Assembly (NCBI GenBank): GCA_025462885.1
Contig: JAOAPN010000016.1
Coordinates: forward strand, 62,001 to 126,000
DNA length: 64,000 nt
Origin: Acidobacteriaceae bacterium
GTDB lineage: Bacteria > Acidobacteriota > Terriglobia > Terriglobales > Acidobacteriaceae
Direction of reading: 5' to 3'
The first letter of the stretch is position 1; each line of letters starts with the position of its first letter. Shown piece by piece: positions 52,803-61,432 of the stretch. Both the position numbers and the translations under genes were made by a program. The notes beneath the pieces are model-generated. The model was not told where the DNA came from. It made no database searches and saw only the letters and a list, made by a program, of their open reading frames with translations.

Positions 52803-53309
52803 ATGAGCGAAGGATGGAATATGCCGCTCTACGACGAGGGCTCGCAACCGGCTTCGTGGAATGAGCGAATGGCCCCGGGCGAGTACGCTGTGCATTCTTC
52901 CAGCCTCGACGGTGCTGCGGGTGGCGTTCCCAGTTGCGTAATCTTTGGCAGTCTGGCGGAAGCCGTAGCCTATGCGGAAGAACGAGCATCCTCTCGGCCC
53001 GAGCTAGGCCTACGGATCTACGATCATCATGGGTTTGCTGGGCAGCCCGTCCGTGAGATCCGGGGCAACGCGTATAAGGGGCATGGCGAGATATCCGCGC
53101 GCTTTCGGCGCTGGGCCGGCACTGGGATGCTGGTGGGCGGCCTGGGGCTGATCGCGCTGGACTGGAGTACCAACTTCCGACTGTCGTGGCCGGCGATGAT
53201 CGGTATCCGCATGTTGGCTCCGGGCGTGATTCTGCTGGCGACGGAAGCAGTCATTGTGTTCGCTGCGAGCCGCGCCCGAAAGCACGATAGCCCAGGGAGG
53301 ACGGGGTGA
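52803..53309 (+). CDS. Unknown two-span membrane protein
   Basis: 168 residues with no recognisable family. A soluble first half (CVIFGSLAEAVAYAEERASSRPELGLRIYDHHGFAGQPVREIRG, reminiscent of a small alpha/beta domain) is followed by two hydrophobic segments at about 107-122 and 131-155. The ATG at 52803 is chosen over a frame from 52728. The antiporter gene begins inside this stop codon (GTGA at 53306-53309), so the proteins are translationally coupled and may interact; the soluble domain would face the cytoplasm. Confidence 0.7.
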   Translation: MSEGWNMPLYDEGSQPASWNERMAPGEYAVHSSSLDGAAGGVPSCVIFGSLAEAVAYAEERASSRPELGLRIYDHHGFAGQPVREIRGNAYKGHGEISARFRRWAGTGMLVGGLGLIALDWSTNFRLSWPAMIGIRMLAPGVILLATEAVIVFAASRARKHDSPGRTG

Positions 53310-54556
53310 CGCTACTCTTGCTGCAAATGACGATGGTCCTCCTTACGGCGCTGCTGTGCGGATGGGTAGCGCGCAAGCTGGGACAGGCACGCGTGATTGG
53401 CGAGATCGTAGGTGGCATCTTGATCGGGCCATCGGTGCTCGGTCGGATTGCACCTCATGCTTCAGCAATGTTATTTCCACTCACTTCGTTTGGATCGTTT
53501 GAGGTCTTGAGTACGCTGGGGCTGATCCTGTTCCTGTTCTTGATTGGCAGCGAGCTGGACTACGAGCATCTGAGCAAACAGAAGGCTACGGCAACGCTGG
53601 CCAGCACGATGAGCATCCCGCTTCCCTTCCTGCTTGCAGCGATCGCAGCGCCCTTCCTGCGGGAGCGGTTTGCACCGGCAGGAGTGGGGATGCTGCCCTT
53701 CATGCTCTTCCTGGGAATCTCGATGAGCATCACTGCGTTTCCTGTGCTGGCGCGAATCCTGGAAGAGCGCGGGATGCAGTCGAGTTCGCTCGGAACGACG
53801 GCGCTCATGTGCGCGGCGGTGGATGATGTATGCGCATGGACGTTGCTCGCAGTGGCCCTGACGCTCCTGCCGTTTGGAGAGCACGCAGTTCCCGTATCGC
53901 ATCGTCTGCTGGGACTGGCTGTGTACCTGGTCGTGATGCTCGGAGTGTTCCGTCCGCTGGGCGGATGGCTGGCACGGCGGCAGAAGAGCATTACGCTCTC
54001 CTATGAATTGTTTGGGGCCATGATCGCCGTCGTACTGGCTTCGGCAGCAGCGACCGAAGCCATCGGAGTGCATCCACTGTTTGGAGCTTTCATGGCCGGC
54101 CTGTGTTTCCCCCGGGTGAAGCGCTGGCAGAGCGCGATCCGGACGCAACTGGATACGATCGTGTCCGTGCTGCTGCTGCCGCTGTTCTTTGCGCTTACAG
54201 GGATGCGAACGCGGCTGGACCTGCTGACCGGATCGACGATCTGGTTATGGACAGCGGTGGTGCTGTTCGTGGCAGTCGCGGGCAAGATGGGCGGAGCGAT
54301 CCTGGCGGCGCGATGGACCAGGGAATCGTGGAAGAACGCGATGGCGCTCGGAGCGCTGCTCAACACCCGTGGCCTAGTGGAGTTGATCGTTCTGAACATC
54401 GCCTATAACGCGCACGTGTTTTCGCCGACGCTCTTCACGATGCTGGTGGTGATGGCGCTGGTGACGACGATGATTACGACGCCGATCCTGAACTGGCTGG
54501 GGATCGAGGACCGTGGGGTCGTGGGACGGGACTTGTCGCGCGCCGAAGCAGCGTGA
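53306..54556 (+). CDS. CPA2 family cation:proton antiporter
   Basis: 416 residues of membrane helices only, with the Kef/NapA-type pattern: ARKLGQARVIGEIVGGILIGPSVLG at the N terminus, LILFLFLIGSELD, SITAFPVLARILEE, and the ALMCAAVDDVCAWTLLAV segment whose paired aspartates transport ions. No C-terminal Trk/RCK domain is attached. Exchanges Na+ or K+ for protons. GTG start with GGGAGGA upstream, coupled to the preceding gene. Confidence 0.92.
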   Translation: MTLLLLQMTMVLLTALLCGWVARKLGQARVIGEIVGGILIGPSVLGRIAPHASAMLFPLTSFGSFEVLSTLGLILFLFLIGSELDYEHLSKQKATATLASTMSIPLPFLLAAIAAPFLRERFAPAGVGMLPFMLFLGISMSITAFPVLARILEERGMQSSSLGTTALMCAAVDDVCAWTLLAVALTLLPFGEHAVPVSHRLLGLAVYLVVMLGVFRPLGGWLARRQKSITLSYELFGAMIAVVLASAAATEAIGVHPLFGAFMAGLCFPRVKRWQSAIRTQLDTIVSVLLLPLFFALTGMRTRLDLLTGSTIWLWTAVVLFVAVAGKMGGAILAARWTRESWKNAMALGALLNTRGLVELIVLNIAYNAHVFSPTLFTMLVVMALVTTMITTPILNWLGIEDRGVVGRDLSRAEAA

Positions 54557-54632
54557 AGAGCAGGGCCACGCATCCGCTAGAAACGGACGAGTTTCACATC
54601 CAGGCGGCTCATGTTGAATCGCGATCTCACGA

Positions 54633-54666
54633 AGAAAAGAGGCACCGAGATCGGTGCCTCTTTTCT
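54633..54666. terminator. Bidirectional terminator between antiporter and aconitase
   Basis: AGAAAAGAGGCACCGA, GA, TCGGTGCCTCTTTTCT: a perfect 16-bp stem ending in T-rich arms on both strands. It lies between the convergent genes ending at 54556 and 54682. Confidence 0.88.
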
Positions 54667-54681
54667 GGCCTGCTTAGGCGG

Positions 54682-57585
54682 CTAAGCTTTTCCAGCGAGT
54701 TGACGAAGCACGTACTGCAAGATACCTCCGTGCTGGTAGTACAGGATCTCCTGCGGAGTATCGATCCGAACCATCGCCGAAAACTCCTTGGTCTTCCCGA
54801 GGTCGTCTTCGGCAATCACAGTAATGATCTTGCCGTCGGCGAACTTGTTGTCCAGCATCTGCTTCAATTCGCCGGGCGCAGTGCCGATCTTGAAAACCTC
54901 TTCTCCGGTGAGGAGGAGAGAATCGACGTTCTGACCGGGCAGGAACTGCAGCGGCAGGATGCCCATTCCCACCAGGTTGGAGCGGTGGATGCGCTCATAG
55001 CTCTCAGCAATGACGAAGCGGATGCCGAGCAGCCGCGGACCCTTCGCCGCCCAGTCACGCGACGAGCCGGAACCGTACTCTTTGCCCGCAAGAATCGCGA
55101 GCGGAGTGCCGCGCTCCGCATACGCCACCGACGCGTCGTAGATGGACATCGGCAGATCGTCCGGCAGCAGACGGGTCACGCCGCCTTCGGTTCCGGGAGC
55201 CAGCTTGTTGCGCAGACGCACATTGGCGAACGTACCGCGCACCATGACCTCGTGGTTGCCGCGGCGGCTGCCGTAGCTGTTGAAGTCGGCAGGCTTGACG
55301 CCATGATCGGTGAGGTACTTCCCTGCCGGGCCATTGAGCTTGATCGAACCGGCCGGCGAGATGTGGTCCGTCGTGACGCTGTCGCCTAGCACCGCCAGAA
55401 CCCGCGCGCCGTGAATATCCTCGACCGCTGCCGGTGTCGCCGTCATGCCGTCGAAGTACGGAGCCTTGCGGATGTAGGTGGAATCCGGCTCCCAGCCATA
55501 GGTGTCGCCCTCGGGAAACTTGAGGTGCTGCCAGTTTTGATCGCCCAGCGAAACGGTGCTGTACTGGTGGCGGAACATCTCGGAGTCGATCGAACTGGCG
55601 ACAGCGGCGGAGACCTCTGCCTGGGTCGGCCAGATGTCCTTCAGGAAGACCGGCTCGCCGTCCTTGCCCTTGCCGATGGCGTCGGTCGCGAAGTCGTGAC
55701 CGATGTGGCCGGCGAGTGCGTAGGCGACGACCAGCGGCGGGCTCATCAGGTAGTTGGCGCGAACCTCGGGCGAGATGCGGCCCTCAAAATTACGGTTGCC
55801 GGAGAGAACCGAGACAGCAACGAGACCGTGGTCTTCGATGGACTTCGATACGTCGGTCGGAAGCGGGCCGGAGTTGCCGATACAAGTGGTGCAGCCGTAG
55901 CCGACGACCTGAAAGCGAAGTTCATCGAGGTACTGCATCAGGCCAGCCTTGACGTAGTAGTCGGTCACGACGCGCGAGCCAGGAGCGAGCGAGGTCTTGA
56001 CCCACGGCGGAGTGCGAAGCCCCTTCTCGACGGCCTTCTTCGCAAGCAGTCCCGCAGCCATCATCACGTAGGGGTTCGAGGTGTTCGTGCAGCTTGTGAT
56101 GGCAGCGATCACGATGCTGCCGTGGTCGAGATATTGGTCCGGATCGACCCCGAAGCGGGCGCGGATGGAGGCCGGAGGAGCATCCAGCGTGGGAGTTTTG
56201 GTCCCCCCATCGTTGCCGTCGAGAGTGACGACCGAGACAACGGGCTCTTCGACCACGGGTGCTGCAGCGCCGATGCCGCTGGTGACATCACCGTGGGCGC
56301 TGGCGTGGCCGCCTTCACCCTCCCAGCGAACCATCTGGCGAACTCCGTTGCCGTTACCGCTGGGTCCGAGAAGGTTGGGCAACTGCTCCTTGAAGCTGGC
56401 CGGGACATCCGTCAGAAGGACGCGATCCTGGGGACGTTTCGGCCCGGCCACGGACGGAACAACTGTGGAGAGATCCAGCGATAGCGTGGCAGTGTATTCA
56501 GCCTCGGGAGCGTCCGGGGTGTGGAACAGGCCCTGCTCGCGGTAGTAGGCTTCGACCAGCGCAATGTGCTCGTCCGTGCGGCCGGTGAGGCGGAGGTACG
56601 CAAGCGTCTCCTTATCGACCGGGAAGATACCGCAGGTCGCACCGTACTCCGGGGCCATGTTGGCAATGGTGGCGCGGTCGGCGAGCGGCAGTTCAGCGAT
56701 GCCGGGGCCGTAGAACTCAACGAACTTCCCGACGACGCCGAGCTTACGCAGCGCCTGGGTAATCGTCAGGACGAGATCGGTTGCTGTCGTCCCTTCCTTC
56801 AACTTGCCGGTCAGGCGATAGCCGACGACCTGCGGGACCAGCATGGAGACCGGCTGGCCGAGCATGGCGGCTTCAGCTTCGATACCGCCGACGCCCCAGC
56901 CCAGAACGCCGAGACCATTCACCATCGTGGTGTGAGAATCGGTACCGACGAGCGTATCGGGGTACGCAGTGACCTTGCCTTCGGCGTCCGGCTGAGTCGT
57001 GAAGACGACGCGGGCGAGGAACTCCAGGTTGACCTGGTGGCAGATGCCCATGCCCGGCGGAACGGCGGAGAAGTTGTTGAAGGCGGTCTGACCCCACTTG
57101 AGGAAGGCGTAGCGCTCGCGGTTCCGCTGGAACTCCAGGGCAGCGTTCAGGTCGTAGGCGTTCAGAGTGCCGAACTCGTCCACCTGAACGGAGTGGTCGA
57201 TGACCAGTTCGGCGGGTTGGAGCGGGTTGATCTTCTCGGGATCGCCGCCAAGCACTCGCATGGCATCGCGCATGGCCGCGAGGTCGACGATTGCGGGGAC
57301 GCCAGTGAAGTCCTGCATCAGCACCCGGGCCGGCATGTAGGCGATCTCACGCGAAGGCTCTGCCTTGGGGTCCCAGCTGGCGAGGAACTTGATGTCGTCC
57401 GCCGTCACCGTTCGGCCATCTTCGTGGCGGAGCAGGTTCTCCAGCAGGATGCGGAGGGAGAATGGGAGGCGGGTCAGGCTGACGCCGGAGGATTCCAGCG
57501 ACTTCAAGCGAAAGAGGTTGACGGTGCTGGTGCCACTGGTGAGAGTGGAGGCGGAGTGAAAGGAATCAGGGTGTTGGGTGCTCAT
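54682..57585 (-). CDS. acnA: Aconitate hydratase A
   Basis: 967 residues, slightly longer than the usual 890-910 because of an insertion of roughly 70 residues in the middle (about 410-480: GNGNGVRQMVRWEGEGGHASA and beyond). Fe-S cluster cysteines lie in ITSCTNTSNPYVM (about residue 500) and GYGCTTCIGNSGPLP (about 570). Other landmarks are GTDSHTTMVNGLGVLGWGVGGIEAEA and the swivelling C-terminal domain with YGSGSSRDWAAKGP. It interconverts citrate and isocitrate in the TCA cycle. Sits alone on the minus strand. Confidence 0.95.
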   Translation of the reverse strand: MSTQHPDSFHSASTLTSGTSTVNLFRLKSLESSGVSLTRLPFSLRILLENLLRHEDGRTVTADDIKFLASWDPKAEPSREIAYMPARVLMQDFTGVPAIVDLAAMRDAMRVLGGDPEKINPLQPAELVIDHSVQVDEFGTLNAYDLNAALEFQRNRERYAFLKWGQTAFNNFSAVPPGMGICHQVNLEFLARVVFTTQPDAEGKVTAYPDTLVGTDSHTTMVNGLGVLGWGVGGIEAEAAMLGQPVSMLVPQVVGYRLTGKLKEGTTATDLVLTITQALRKLGVVGKFVEFYGPGIAELPLADRATIANMAPEYGATCGIFPVDKETLAYLRLTGRTDEHIALVEAYYREQGLFHTPDAPEAEYTATLSLDLSTVVPSVAGPKRPQDRVLLTDVPASFKEQLPNLLGPSGNGNGVRQMVRWEGEGGHASAHGDVTSGIGAAAPVVEEPVVSVVTLDGNDGGTKTPTLDAPPASIRARFGVDPDQYLDHGSIVIAAITSCTNTSNPYVMMAAGLLAKKAVEKGLRTPPWVKTSLAPGSRVVTDYYVKAGLMQYLDELRFQVVGYGCTTCIGNSGPLPTDVSKSIEDHGLVAVSVLSGNRNFEGRISPEVRANYLMSPPLVVAYALAGHIGHDFATDAIGKGKDGEPVFLKDIWPTQAEVSAAVASSIDSEMFRHQYSTVSLGDQNWQHLKFPEGDTYGWEPDSTYIRKAPYFDGMTATPAAVEDIHGARVLAVLGDSVTTDHISPAGSIKLNGPAGKYLTDHGVKPADFNSYGSRRGNHEVMVRGTFANVRLRNKLAPGTEGGVTRLLPDDLPMSIYDASVAYAERGTPLAILAGKEYGSGSSRDWAAKGPRLLGIRFVIAESYERIHRSNLVGMGILPLQFLPGQNVDSLLLTGEEVFKIGTAPGELKQMLDNKFADGKIITVIAEDDLGKTKEFSAMVRIDTPQEILYYQHGGILQYVLRQLAGKA

Positions 57586-57819
57586 AGGTTTCCTCTGGTG
57601 GCGCGGTTTGGAGGCCTGCGCAGCAAGCGCGGCGGGCGGGTGAAGAGTAGCAGAGAGGAGAGAGGAGTTGCTAGGAGCGGCCGCGGTCGTGGTGACCGTG
57701 GCGGAAGCGCTTGACGTAGGCGAGAACGCGCGGACTCATGCGATGATTCTAGCGCTGCGGAAGGTCCGATGGCGAGTGTTTCTAAGTTTCTCAATAGAAG
57801 GAAGCAGGAGGAGCAAGCA

Positions 57820-58878
57820 ATGGCATGGATCAGGCAGGTTGCGGCGGCGGTGATGCTGGTTGGGGTGGGCGTTGCGGCCACCCAGGGTCAAAGTGCCGAT
57901 AAGGGCGCGTTGCGAGTCTACTTCGCCGATGTCGAAGGCGGCCAGGCGACATTATTCGTCACTCCGCTGGGCGAGAGCTTACTGGTGGACACCGGTTGGG
58001 CGGGCTCTAACGGCCGAGACGCCGCGCGGATCGACGCGCTGTGCGACCGCGCGGGAATCCACAAGATCGACAATGTGCTGATCACGCACTATCACGACGA
58101 CCACGTCGGCGGAGTTCCCCAGCTCGCCGCGAAGGTGCCGATCGGGCGCTTTTTCGATCATGGCGACAACCGTGAGGTAAGCGATGCTGCCCAGAAGAAC
58201 TTTGCAGCGTATCGCAAAGTGCTGCTGGACGGCCACTCCGCGCACCAGGTGGTGAAGGTGGGCGATGTGCTGCCGCTGAAAGGCATCCGCGCAGAGGTGG
58301 TCAGCGCGGACGGCGAGGTGCTGGGCAAACCCCTTGCCGCGGGTGGAGCAGGGCAGCAGAATCCAGCCTGCGCGAGGACCGCGATGCGACCGGCGGAGGA
58401 CAGCGAGAACGACCGGTCCGTGGGGCTGATGATCACGTTCGGCAAGCTGCGGGTCCTCGACCTGGGCGACCTGACCTGGGCGAAGGAGCGGCCGCTGATG
58501 TGTCCGGTCGACAAACTGGGACGCGTCGATGTGTACATCGTCAGCCACCACGGAATGGACCGCAGCGGCAGCGAGGCGCTGGTCGATGCTGTAGCGCCGC
58601 GCGTGGCGATTATGGATAACGGGGCCACCAAGGGAGCCTCGCAGCCCGCGTGGGAGGCAGTCTCAAAGTCCCCCCGGATCGCGGATGGCAAGGGCGCGAT
58701 CTGGCAGCTCCACACTGCGATAGACAGCGATGCGGCACATAATGTTCCCGCAGCGCGGATCGCGAACCTCTCGGGTCCGGACGCAGGACACTCCCTGGAA
58801 CTGGCTGGCCACAAGGATGGCAGCTTCGCGGTGCGGAATGAGCGCACGGGCGAGACCGTACAGTATCCCATTCCATAG
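57820..58878 (+). CDS. Secreted metallo-beta-lactamase-fold hydrolase (ComEC-like)
   Basis: 352 residues: signal peptide (AAAVMLVGVGVAATQGQS) then an MBL fold with the motif THYHDDHVGG (H90, H92, D94, H95), FDHGDNREV and SHHGMDRSGSEALVDAV. The arrangement matches the stand-alone MBL proteins resembling the C-terminal domain of ComEC; many act on phosphodiesters or nucleic acids. A secreted location makes a scavenging nuclease or phosphodiesterase plausible, unproven. The ATG at 57820 has GGAGGAG upstream, better than an earlier frame from 57769. Confidence 0.83.
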   Translation: MAWIRQVAAAVMLVGVGVAATQGQSADKGALRVYFADVEGGQATLFVTPLGESLLVDTGWAGSNGRDAARIDALCDRAGIHKIDNVLITHYHDDHVGGVPQLAAKVPIGRFFDHGDNREVSDAAQKNFAAYRKVLLDGHSAHQVVKVGDVLPLKGIRAEVVSADGEVLGKPLAAGGAGQQNPACARTAMRPAEDSENDRSVGLMITFGKLRVLDLGDLTWAKERPLMCPVDKLGRVDVYIVSHHGMDRSGSEALVDAVAPRVAIMDNGATKGASQPAWEAVSKSPRIADGKGAIWQLHTAIDSDAAHNVPAARIANLSGPDAGHSLELAGHKDGSFAVRNERTGETVQYPIP

Positions 58879-58988
58879 GTGCGGTTTGGTCAAAAACGCG
58901 CTTCCCAAGTGGCGTAAAATCTGTAGGTTCAGCGCTGCACCGAGACTGTGCATCATATTGAGGGTTGATAGAGATAGAGGTTGGGACC

Positions 58989-60614
58989 ATGAAGACCATG
59001 AGACGGACGTACTTTCTGGCAGCGAGCCTGGCGATTGCGACTTTGGCCGGGGCAGTCGGTTGCCACAGCGGTGTTCTCGCGTCCGCACAGAGCCAGGACA
59101 GCACGCCTGATCCGGCAGATCAGAATATGGCTCCGGTAGACGAGACTATAGCGAATACGCAACAGCAGCAGGCTGCGCGCGCGGCTCAGCAGGGGGCTCC
59201 AATCGAGCGGCGCGATCCGTCCTACCAGACCTCGCAGAGCTACCCGCAGGGCAGCCAGGGCTATCCCCAGAATCCACAGAGCTATCCGCAACAAGGCGAC
59301 CAGCAAGCCAATCAGGCCTACTCGGATCAGGACAATTACGATCCGAATGCGGATCAGGATCTCAACGACGGCCAGCAGCCGCTGGAGAGCGGCCAGCCTC
59401 CTCCGCCGCTCCCCGAGTATGACCAGCCGGAGGCCCCGGAGCCGGACTATCTCTGGACTCCCGGATACTGGAGCTGGACCCCGGTGGGCTACTACTGGGT
59501 GCCGGGAGTATGGTGCGCGGCACCGTACCAGGGTGCGCTCTGGACGCCGGGATACTGGGGCTACTACGGCAACCGGTATCGCTTCCACCGCGGATCCTGG
59601 GGTCTCTATATCGGCTTCTACGGTGGCGTGAACTACGGCTACGGGTACTACGGCACCGGCTACCGCGGCGGGTACTGGAACGGGCCGCACTTCTATTACA
59701 ACCGTTCTGTGACGCGGGTGAATGTGTCGCGCATCTCCAACGTCTACAACCGGACGGTGGTTATCAACAACGTCTCGAACAATCGCATCTCCTACAACGG
59801 TGGACGCGGCGGCCTGCAGGTTCGTCCGCAGCCCCGCGAGATCGCGGCGATGCGCACTACGCGGACTCCGGCGATGTCCACTCAACTGACCGTGCAGCGG
59901 CAGGCGGCGCAGAACCGCGGCCAGTTCTATAACCAGAACCGTGGACGCCCTTCGATGGTGGCGGCTCCCCGTCCCATCATGGCGGACCGTGGCATTCAGC
60001 GGCCCAATGCGATCCAGGTGCGACCGGGCCGGCAGGGTAACTTCAGCCCAAACGAAGGCAATCGCTCCGGTCAGGGTTTTGGACAAACCGGTCAACCGGG
60101 TCAGCAGGGCCGACCCGGACAAGTAGGCCAGCCCGGACAACAGGCGCGCCCAGGTCAGCCCGCAGTACAGCCGGGGCAGCCTTCCGTCCAACCCGGACAG
60201 CAGGCTCGTCCAGGACAGGAGAACCGGCCGAACCAGTTGCAGAATCAGCCCGGTGCTCAGCCAGGGATCCAGCCCGGGATCCGTCCGAACTCGCAGTTAC
60301 GTCTGCCGCAGGGGAATCCGGAGACGCGTCCGGTTCCTCAGCCGCAGCAACAGCAGATAAGGCCGCAGCCGGAAGTCCAAACGCCGCGTCCAACCCCGCA
60401 ACAGCAGGTCCGTCCGCAACAGGAGATGCGTCAGCCTCGTCCCCAGCAGGAGGCAAGACCGCAGCCACAGGTGCAGCAACCGCGCCCGCAGCAGCAGATG
60501 ATGCGGCCTCAACCTCAGCGTTCGCAGCCGCAGATGCAGCAGGCTCGGCCCCAGCAGGAGATGCGGTCCGCTCCACAAGCGCGCCCGGCTCCAGCTGAGC
60601 GACCGAGGCGGTAG
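58989..60614 (+). CDS. YXWGXW-repeat lipoprotein with proline/glutamine-rich tail
   Basis: 541 residues. Lipoprotein-like signal (LAGAVGC), a spacer rich in Q, S, P and Y, then the aromatic repeats of the YXWGXW/WXXGXW type (YLWTPGYWSWTPVGYYWVPG and LWTPGYWGYYGNRYRFH, about residues 155-205), followed by a GYYGTGYRGG segment. The last 200 residues are low-complexity PGQ and PRPQQ repeats. Related proteins are associated with the outer membrane or envelope; function unknown. AGAGG lies upstream of the ATG at 58989. Confidence 0.8.
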   Translation: MKTMRRTYFLAASLAIATLAGAVGCHSGVLASAQSQDSTPDPADQNMAPVDETIANTQQQQAARAAQQGAPIERRDPSYQTSQSYPQGSQGYPQNPQSYPQQGDQQANQAYSDQDNYDPNADQDLNDGQQPLESGQPPPPLPEYDQPEAPEPDYLWTPGYWSWTPVGYYWVPGVWCAAPYQGALWTPGYWGYYGNRYRFHRGSWGLYIGFYGGVNYGYGYYGTGYRGGYWNGPHFYYNRSVTRVNVSRISNVYNRTVVINNVSNNRISYNGGRGGLQVRPQPREIAAMRTTRTPAMSTQLTVQRQAAQNRGQFYNQNRGRPSMVAAPRPIMADRGIQRPNAIQVRPGRQGNFSPNEGNRSGQGFGQTGQPGQQGRPGQVGQPGQQARPGQPAVQPGQPSVQPGQQARPGQENRPNQLQNQPGAQPGIQPGIRPNSQLRLPQGNPETRPVPQPQQQQIRPQPEVQTPRPTPQQQVRPQQEMRQPRPQQEARPQPQVQQPRPQQQMMRPQPQRSQPQMQQARPQQEMRSAPQARPAPAERPRR

Positions 60615-60632
60615 TTTTAGGCCTCTAGTAAC

Positions 60633-60679
60633 AAACGGCCTGTTCTGAACCGATAGTCGGGGCTCAGAACAGGCCGTTT
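60633..60679 (+). terminator. Rho-independent terminator of the YXWGXW gene
   Basis: AAACGGCCTGTTCTGA, a 15-base loop, TCAGAACAGGCCGTTT and a further T. Perfect 16-bp stem 18 bases past the stop. Confidence 0.85.
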
Positions 60680-60769
60680 TGCGTTGGGATAACGGAAGGC
60701 CTTCGGATCTTGGCACGATGATTCAGACTCTGGTCAGGCAAATCCGGATGGGGCTTAGACGCTTTCCCA

Positions 60770-61312
60770 TCAGGCTAGATCGGTGTCTTCCCAAGTGTGG
60801 TTGCAGGCTTCACAGCGCCAGGTATTGGTCGGTTCGACCGATTCGAGGACGGGATCATGAGTACCGCACTGGGGGCAGACTGCGGTGGGGAAGATCGCAT
60901 CTTCCGCGCTGAGGGTGCCGAGGGCGTTGGGGTGGGAGAGGATGCGCTCGGCGGCCTGGGCGTCGGAAGGGGAGACGATCAGACGTGGAGTGTCGATGGC
61001 GCCGATCTCCGACGTGGGGACCATGCTGGAGATCCCGGCGGACTCGAGAACACTCTGGGCGAGGATAGCGTCTTCGAGGTTGGTGAACTCGAAGGTCGAC
61101 TCGGTAGGGCCATCAGAGTTATCAGGCTGTTGCATCGCGCCAGTGGAAGCGGCGGGAAGGGCCAGATTGCGGCGCAGCAGTTCGGATTTGAGGGCTTGCT
61201 GGGCGTCGTCGGTGAGGTCACCGAGGGTCAGGGCAAGGGTGATTAACTCTTCGTTGCCGTAGGTGCTGTACAGCTGGGTGAGTTGGGTCTGCTGCTGAGG
61301 ATCGATTGCCAT
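60770..61312 (-). CDS. DUF2007-like protein with C-terminal zinc ribbon
   Basis: 180 residues. After an N-terminal helical part (TQLTQLYSTYGNEELITLALTLGDLTDDAQQALKSELLRR), the middle resembles the DUF2007 signal-transducer fold (FTNLEDAILAQSVLESAGISSMV through LIVSPSDAQAAERIL). It ends in a zinc ribbon CPQCG...CEACNHTW. Role unknown. The ATG at 61310-61312 is preferred because the 26 residues before it in the open frame are not conserved-looking. Confidence 0.78.
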   Translation of the reverse strand: MAIDPQQQTQLTQLYSTYGNEELITLALTLGDLTDDAQQALKSELLRRNLALPAASTGAMQQPDNSDGPTESTFEFTNLEDAILAQSVLESAGISSMVPTSEIGAIDTPRLIVSPSDAQAAERILSHPNALGTLSAEDAIFPTAVCPQCGTHDPVLESVEPTNTWRCEACNHTWEDTDLA

Positions 61313-61432
61313 GAGTCTCTTTATACGCTGGGTGGGGTTGGGGGAACAGTACGGGAGGGCTGGATCGTACATCCCACCCTTCGCGATCATGCGGCGAAGG
61401 ATGGGACCCCGGGTCGGTTGTGGCTGCGGTTG

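Noticed and set aside
57671-57739. 22-codon basic minus-strand frame between aconitase and the MBL hydrolase
   Set aside because: No convincing ribosome site and too short to judge.
58953-60191. 412-residue minus-strand frame opposite the YXWGXW gene
   Set aside because: Its regularity comes from the low-complexity repeats of the real gene; no start signal or domain.
60100-60610. Regular repeats that might suggest a CRISPR-like array
   Set aside because: They are in-frame PGQ and PRPQQ codon repeats of a protein tail, without spacers of uniform length.
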